DNA of 64,000 bases from MGBC163016 sp964649145. GTDB taxonomy: Bacteria; Actinomycetota; Coriobacteriia; Coriobacteriales; Eggerthellaceae. Below the pieces are notes generated by a model. It was given only the letters and a program-made list of their open reading frames with translations, made no database searches and was not told the DNA's origin. The stretch spans positions 4,958 to 68,957 of the forward strand of contig CAZYOQ010000007.1 of the NCBI GenBank assembly GCA_964649145.1, given 5' to 3'. Shown here one piece after another: positions 60,383 to 64,000 of the stretch; the first letter of the stretch is position 1, and each line of letters begins with the position of its first letter. Both the position numbers and the translations under genes were made by a program.

Positions 60383-60946
60383 ATGGCTCAGACAGATGAA
60401 ATACTAAGCAAGGTAAAAGACGCGATGGGAAAGTCGGTTTCAAACCTTGAATTCAATTTCGCGAATGTAAGAACGGGTCGCGCGAACGCCATGCTACTTG
60501 ATCGTATAAAGGTAGACTATTACGGGACACCTACCCCTGTGAATCAAATGGCTGGCATCAAGACTCCAGATGCACACATGCTAGTTATTGAGCCCTGGGA
60601 TAAAAATTCTCTGAAAGACATCGAGAGAGCCATTCTTGACTCGAATCTTGGAGTTACGCCGAATAACGATGGTTCGGTCATTCGCCTTCCGTTTCCTGCA
60701 TTGACAGAAGAGCGCCGCAAGGAACTGGTCAAACAGTGTAGAACTTATGCCGAGGAAGCAAAGGTTGCTGTTCGAAATGCTAGGCGCGATGGCAACAATG
60801 CAGCCCAGCGTGCGCAAAAAGACGATGACTTGCCAGAAGATGAAGTAAGTCGTGTCGAGAAGGCCATCCAGAAAGAGACCGACGACCACATTGCCAAGAT
60901 CGACGAGATTCTAAAAAAGAAGGAAGCCGAGGTAATGGAAGTCTAG
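60383..60946 (+). CDS. frr: Ribosome recycling factor
   Basis: The 187-residue protein splits post-termination ribosomes with EF-G. The three-helix bundle and beta domain are intact: NFANVRTGRANAMLLDRIKVDYYGTPTPVNQMA, LVIEPWDKNSLKDIERAI, GVTPNNDGSVIRLPFPALTEERRKELVKQ, and the C-terminal EEAKVAVRNARRDGN helix. AAAGGTTGGGAAG lies upstream of the ATG. It follows pyrH by 55 bp, as in many bacteria. Confidence 0.97.
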   Translation: MAQTDEILSKVKDAMGKSVSNLEFNFANVRTGRANAMLLDRIKVDYYGTPTPVNQMAGIKTPDAHMLVIEPWDKNSLKDIERAILDSNLGVTPNNDGSVIRLPFPALTEERRKELVKQCRTYAEEAKVAVRNARRDGNNAAQRAQKDDDLPEDEVSRVEKAIQKETDDHIAKIDEILKKKEAEVMEV

Positions 60947-60991
60947 TCGGTTCACTTGTCTTAAATGGGCGGCGAATCGATATGAGATCTA

Positions 60992-61030
60992 GGGCTCTCA
61001 GGGCAACGCCTGAGAGGCCTTCGTTTGCCT
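60992..61030 (+). terminator. Attenuator or terminator hairpin between frr and uppS
   Basis: GGGCTCTCAGG and CCTGAGAGGCC form a 10-pair stem with one mismatch and a 6-nt loop, followed by TTCGTTTGCCTT. The T tract is broken, so partial termination is more likely than a full stop. Confidence 0.6.
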
Positions 61031-61054
61031 TCGGGAGTAAGAGTTCTTATATTT

Positions 61055-61825
61055 ATGAAAGACCTAGATTACATATTTCCAGAATTGCCAAAGGGTCTAG
61101 ATTATCGCAAGCTTGACACTTCACAAATACCCGAGCATATTGCTGTAATCATGGACGGCAATGGCAGGTGGGCGAAAAAGCGCATGCTTAATCGTCTTAA
61201 AGGGCATTCTGCTGGAATCGAGGCTGTTCGAGAGACTATTCGCACAGCGTCCGACTTAGGAGTCAGGTACCTTACGATCTATTCTTTCTCGACAGAGAAT
61301 TGGAAGCGCCCTCAAGATGAGGTCGATGGCTTGATGGATCTTTTCGCTAAGACGATGCTTGCAGAAGTCGATGGGCTTTACGAGGAGGGCGTGCGCGTCA
61401 TGACGATAGGCGATACTAGCCAGCTTCCTGACGACACGCGTCAAGCCTTTGAAGAGGCCTGGGAGAAGACTCGCGACAATGACGGAATGACTTTGATTGT
61501 TGCTGTGAATTATGGCGCTAGAGCTGAAATCGTGAACTCTGTTAGACGCTATCTTGCCGATAAGTGCGATTGCGGCAAGGTAGACCCCAGCGATTTCACA
61601 GAAGAGGTGCTTGAGTCGAATCTCTATACCGCTAACGTCCCAGATCCGGAACTTATTATTCGTACAAGTGGCGAGATGCGCCTTTCGAACTTTTTGTTGT
61701 GGCAGGCTGCTTATTCAGAATTTGTCTGCACCGATGTACTCTGGCCTGATTTCGACAGGTATGAGCTATTGTCATGTCTAATTCAGTATCAATCTAGACA
61801 GCGCAGGTTTGGCGGGGTTGCATGA
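61055..61825 (+). CDS. uppS: Undecaprenyl diphosphate synthase (isoprenyl transferase)
   Basis: The 256-residue cis-prenyltransferase makes the C55 lipid carrier used for peptidoglycan and for the wall polymers encoded upstream. It has HIAVIMDGNGRWAKKR with the catalytic Asp near residue 32, GHSAGIEAVRETIR, YLTIYSFSTENWKRP, and the C-terminal LIIRTSGEMRLSNFLLWQAAYSEF. I use ATG 61055, close to the family start; no strong ribosome site is visible. It overlaps cdsA by 4 bp. Confidence 0.95.
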   Translation: MKDLDYIFPELPKGLDYRKLDTSQIPEHIAVIMDGNGRWAKKRMLNRLKGHSAGIEAVRETIRTASDLGVRYLTIYSFSTENWKRPQDEVDGLMDLFAKTMLAEVDGLYEEGVRVMTIGDTSQLPDDTRQAFEEAWEKTRDNDGMTLIVAVNYGARAEIVNSVRRYLADKCDCGKVDPSDFTEEVLESNLYTANVPDPELIIRTSGEMRLSNFLLWQAAYSEFVCTDVLWPDFDRYELLSCLIQYQSRQRRFGGVA

Positions 61826-62979
61826 GTCAAGAGCTTACCGAAAAACAGGTAAAGGCTCGCGCTCGTCTTCACGAGCAGACTGCTGACTTGATTGAGAAAG
61901 ATCGCAAAAAAAAGCGGCTGCTGGCAGAAAACAGTGAGGCAGAACTTACGGAGGGTGGTTCTTCCTGCAAGAAATCAGACACCGATGTTCCAAATGTTGT
62001 ATATGACCCGCACGATGCCCCTCCAGGCCCTCCGTGGCGATATGAGCCCACTGACCGGGAGCTTGAAGAAAAACATGAGCGCAAAGAGAGAAATGCTAGA
62101 CGCAAGGAAAAGGTCAAGAGTGCTGCGCTGAAAAAGACTCCCGAGAAGCTGAAGAATCCATCGAACTTGCAGGTTCGCTTCAGAACGGCACTTGTCTATA
62201 CGCTAGTCACTGTTGCTTGCGTTTTCGCGGGGAAAATTCCTACGTTAATCTATCTGATGGTTGTTGCAGGAATCTGTGCTGGCGAATTCTATTTCATGCT
62301 TCGCTCAGATGCCAAACTTCCCAATGAGGCTCTTGGTATCACTGCTTCTGTTCTATTTCTTCCTGCGGTTTATTTTCTAGGAATCCCAGGTGCGTATTAT
62401 GTAGCAATTTTAATGTTTCTAGCACTTCTGGTTTGGTATGTGTTTTGGCTGAAGTCTCGAATATCCGATGTCGCGATTAGTCTATTCGGAGCAGTTTATA
62501 CAGGGCTTTTGCTGTGCGGAATCATGATAATCAGGCAGTCTATTGATGGTTTGTACGGAGGCCTTTTCGTATTTTTGCTTTTCTTGTCAGTGTGGGCAAA
62601 CGATGCTTTTGCTTATTTCGTTGGAAGTCGCATTGGCAAACATAAGCTTGCTCCAAGAACGTCTCCCAATAAGAGTTGGGAAGGCTTCATCGCGGGTATT
62701 TTCGGGTCGTGTTTAGTGTGGTTTGTCATGTCGTTTGTTCCCGGCGTGAACTTGAGTTGGCCGACTGCAATTTTCATGGGCTTTGTTTGTGGACTTTCAG
62801 AGGTACTTGGTGACCTTGTTGAAAGTCGTATCAAGCGCAATTCAGGTTTCAAAGATTCCGGCACTATAATGCCAGGACATGGAGGCCTACTAGATAGGTG
62901 TGATTCGCTTTTCCTCGCATCTATAACGTCTGCAATCTTGCTGGTTGCTTTTGGGTGCATCGACTACTCGGTTTTTTGA
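61822..62979 (+). CDS. cdsA: Phosphatidate cytidylyltransferase with hydrophilic N-terminal extension
   Basis: The 385-residue enzyme makes CDP-diacylglycerol. The last 265 residues are the polytopic CdsA domain (about eight transmembrane segments), with SPNKSWEGFIAGIFGSCLVW and the signature SRIKRNSGFKDSGTIMPGHG near residue 335. The first 115 residues are highly charged (Lys/Glu/Arg), without a membrane segment, and are not part of the usual family. The gene is coupled to uppS by a 4-bp overlap. Confidence 0.95.
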   Translation: MSQELTEKQVKARARLHEQTADLIEKDRKKKRLLAENSEAELTEGGSSCKKSDTDVPNVVYDPHDAPPGPPWRYEPTDRELEEKHERKERNARRKEKVKSAALKKTPEKLKNPSNLQVRFRTALVYTLVTVACVFAGKIPTLIYLMVVAGICAGEFYFMLRSDAKLPNEALGITASVLFLPAVYFLGIPGAYYVAILMFLALLVWYVFWLKSRISDVAISLFGAVYTGLLLCGIMIIRQSIDGLYGGLFVFLLFLSVWANDAFAYFVGSRIGKHKLAPRTSPNKSWEGFIAGIFGSCLVWFVMSFVPGVNLSWPTAIFMGFVCGLSEVLGDLVESRIKRNSGFKDSGTIMPGHGGLLDRCDSLFLASITSAILLVAFGCIDYSVF

Positions 62980-63045
62980 TTTTGTGTTTAGGGCATTTCG
63001 CTATCTGATATTCGACCATTTTGAGAACCAAAGAAAGAGGTTTTT

Positions 63046-64000
63046 GTGGATAAACGCAAGAGGGTATGTATTCTTGGATGTACAGGATCCATTGGCAGGC
63101 AGGCTTTGGATGTAGCGAAAAAACATGGCGACAAAATACAGATTTGTGGTCTTGCCTGTGGAACTCGTGCCAAGGATATGCTTGAAAGCGCAAAGGCCTT
63201 TGATGTTAGAGCTCTTTGCACAGGACACCCAGGTGGTGTTGGCACATCTGATCTTGATGAACTTGAGGCATTTTGCGCTGCGAGCGAAAACGGGTTTTTC
63301 GGACAAGGCAAAAATTCACTTCTTCGACTTATCGATGAGTGCGAACCAGATGTGGTCATAAACTCGCTTGTTGGGTCGGCTGGAATGCGAGCAAGTTATC
63401 GAACGCTTGAAAGGGGCATTGTTTTAGCGTTGGCCAATAAGGAATCGCTTGTTGTGGCAGGGGAGCTCATAATGCCGCTGGCGCACGGTCTAGATGCCTC
63501 TTATCCCAAATTCGGCGAGGATGGCGTCTTTACGCCTCAAGGGGCATTGATGCCGATAGATTCAGAGCACGGTGCAATATATCAATGCCTTTTGGGCGAG
63601 AGAATGTCAGAGGTAAGCAAGCTTTGGGTGACGGCTTCGGGCGGTCCTTTTAGAGGCAAAAGCACCTCACAGCTTGAAGACGTTAGTGCCAAAGAGGCGC
63701 TTGCGCATCCCACCTGGAACATGGGGCCTAAGATTACGATTGATTCTGCAACCCTTATGAACAAAGGCTTAGAGGTCATTGAGGCGCATCATCTCTTCGG
63801 TGCTCCATACAGCGCTATTGAGGTGGCAGTTCAACCGCAAAGTGCGATTCATTCCATGGTTGAGTTTGTAGACGGGTCTGTCAAAGCTCATCTGGGCGCT
63901 ACAAACATGCGTATCCCGATACAGTTTGCTCTAAGTTACCCGCAGCGCTGGGATAGCCCAGTTGAGAGGCTAGATTTCAGAAAGCTTGGCACATTGGAGT
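63046..64000 (+). CDS. dxr: 1-deoxy-D-xylulose 5-phosphate reductoisomerase, 3' end outside window
   Basis: GTG 63046, seven bases after AAAGAGG, opens a frame that is still open at base 64000 (318 codons seen). It has the NADPH-binding VCILGCTGSIGRQALDV at the N terminus, VINSLVGSAGMRASYRTLERG, ALANKESLVVAG and the metal/substrate region MPIDSEHGAIYQCLLGE (family VDSEH), then TASGGPFRGKS and WNMGPKITIDSATLMNKGLEVIEAHHLF. It catalyses the second step of the MEP isoprenoid pathway and supplies precursors for UppS in the same operon. Confidence 0.97.
   Translation, partial: MDKRKRVCILGCTGSIGRQALDVAKKHGDKIQICGLACGTRAKDMLESAKAFDVRALCTGHPGGVGTSDLDELEAFCAASENGFFGQGKNSLLRLIDECEPDVVINSLVGSAGMRASYRTLERGIVLALANKESLVVAGELIMPLAHGLDASYPKFGEDGVFTPQGALMPIDSEHGAIYQCLLGERMSEVSKLWVTASGGPFRGKSTSQLEDVSAKEALAHPTWNMGPKITIDSATLMNKGLEVIEAHHLFGAPYSAIEVAVQPQSAIHSMVEFVDGSVKAHLGATNMRIPIQFALSYPQRWDSPVERLDFRKLGTLE

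Overview
The window looks like a chromosomal segment from an anaerobic, mid-GC Actinomycetota, most likely class Coriobacteriia (Eggerthellaceae or Atopobiaceae type). I infer this from the gene mix: a Veg-family protein, a CIRCE-controlled htpG, an AmmeMemoRadiSam locus, 2-hydroxyacyl-CoA dehydratase/activase relatives, secreted proteins with fibronectin-III and choline-binding-type repeats, and the gene orders aroE-aroC-aroK-aroB-aroQ-pepP and pyrH-frr-uppS-cdsA-dxr. This is an inference from protein family resemblance, not a database match. The window holds three 100-N scaffold gaps. Two of them are flanked by the same 55 bp on both sides, so they are artificial.

Layout. 0-1.3 kb: a helix-turn-helix protein cut by the window edge and a shortened AbiEii-type nucleotidyltransferase. 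1.4-7 kb: ferredoxin-like aldo/keto reductase, MscL with a zinc ribbon, the AmmeMemoRadiSam pair and a short-chain dehydrogenase. 7.3-9.3 kb: an arsenic unit (arsM plus an aquaporin) behind a 16-bp palindrome, then tRNA-Ala(CGC). 9.7-19.7 kb: veg, a P1 peptidase, a DUF948-like protein, an AI-2E-type permease, alaS, ruvX, mltG, a YqeG phosphatase and aroE. 19.8-24.2 kb: aroC-K-B-Q and pepP. Together with aroE this covers the shikimate pathway except the first (DAHP synthase) and EPSP synthase steps.

24.2-28.8 kb is an accessory island. A 194-bp tandem duplication and an inverted copy of its 140-bp core bracket a DUF4143 AAA+ ATPase, preceded by three 32-bp-spaced iterons, and a secreted beta-helix protein. 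28.8-34.2 kb: htpG under a perfect CIRCE and a consensus promoter, divergent from a three-gene 2-hydroxyacyl-CoA dehydratase-like system.

34.3-44 kb is a wall-glycopolymer cluster: DUF2064 glycosyltransferase, a remnant of UDP-glucose dehydrogenase, a TagGH-type exporter, two CDP-glycerol glycerophosphotransferase-family enzymes, a pyruvyl transferase with an upstream truncated duplicate, a TarI/IspD-like cytidylyltransferase and an epimerase. 44-54.8 kb encodes a secreted subtilase, a Ser-rich lipoprotein, a large FnIII protein, two secreted transglutaminase-like proteins and an MBOAT/DHHW O-acylation pair. 54.9-57.3 kb: a polar amino-acid ABC importer. 57.8 kb to the end: an HtrA-type protease, then pyrH-frr-uppS-cdsA-dxr, with dxr running off the window.

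A recurrent oddity is that several intergenic spacers carry short, decaying tandem repeats whose motif differs at each locus.
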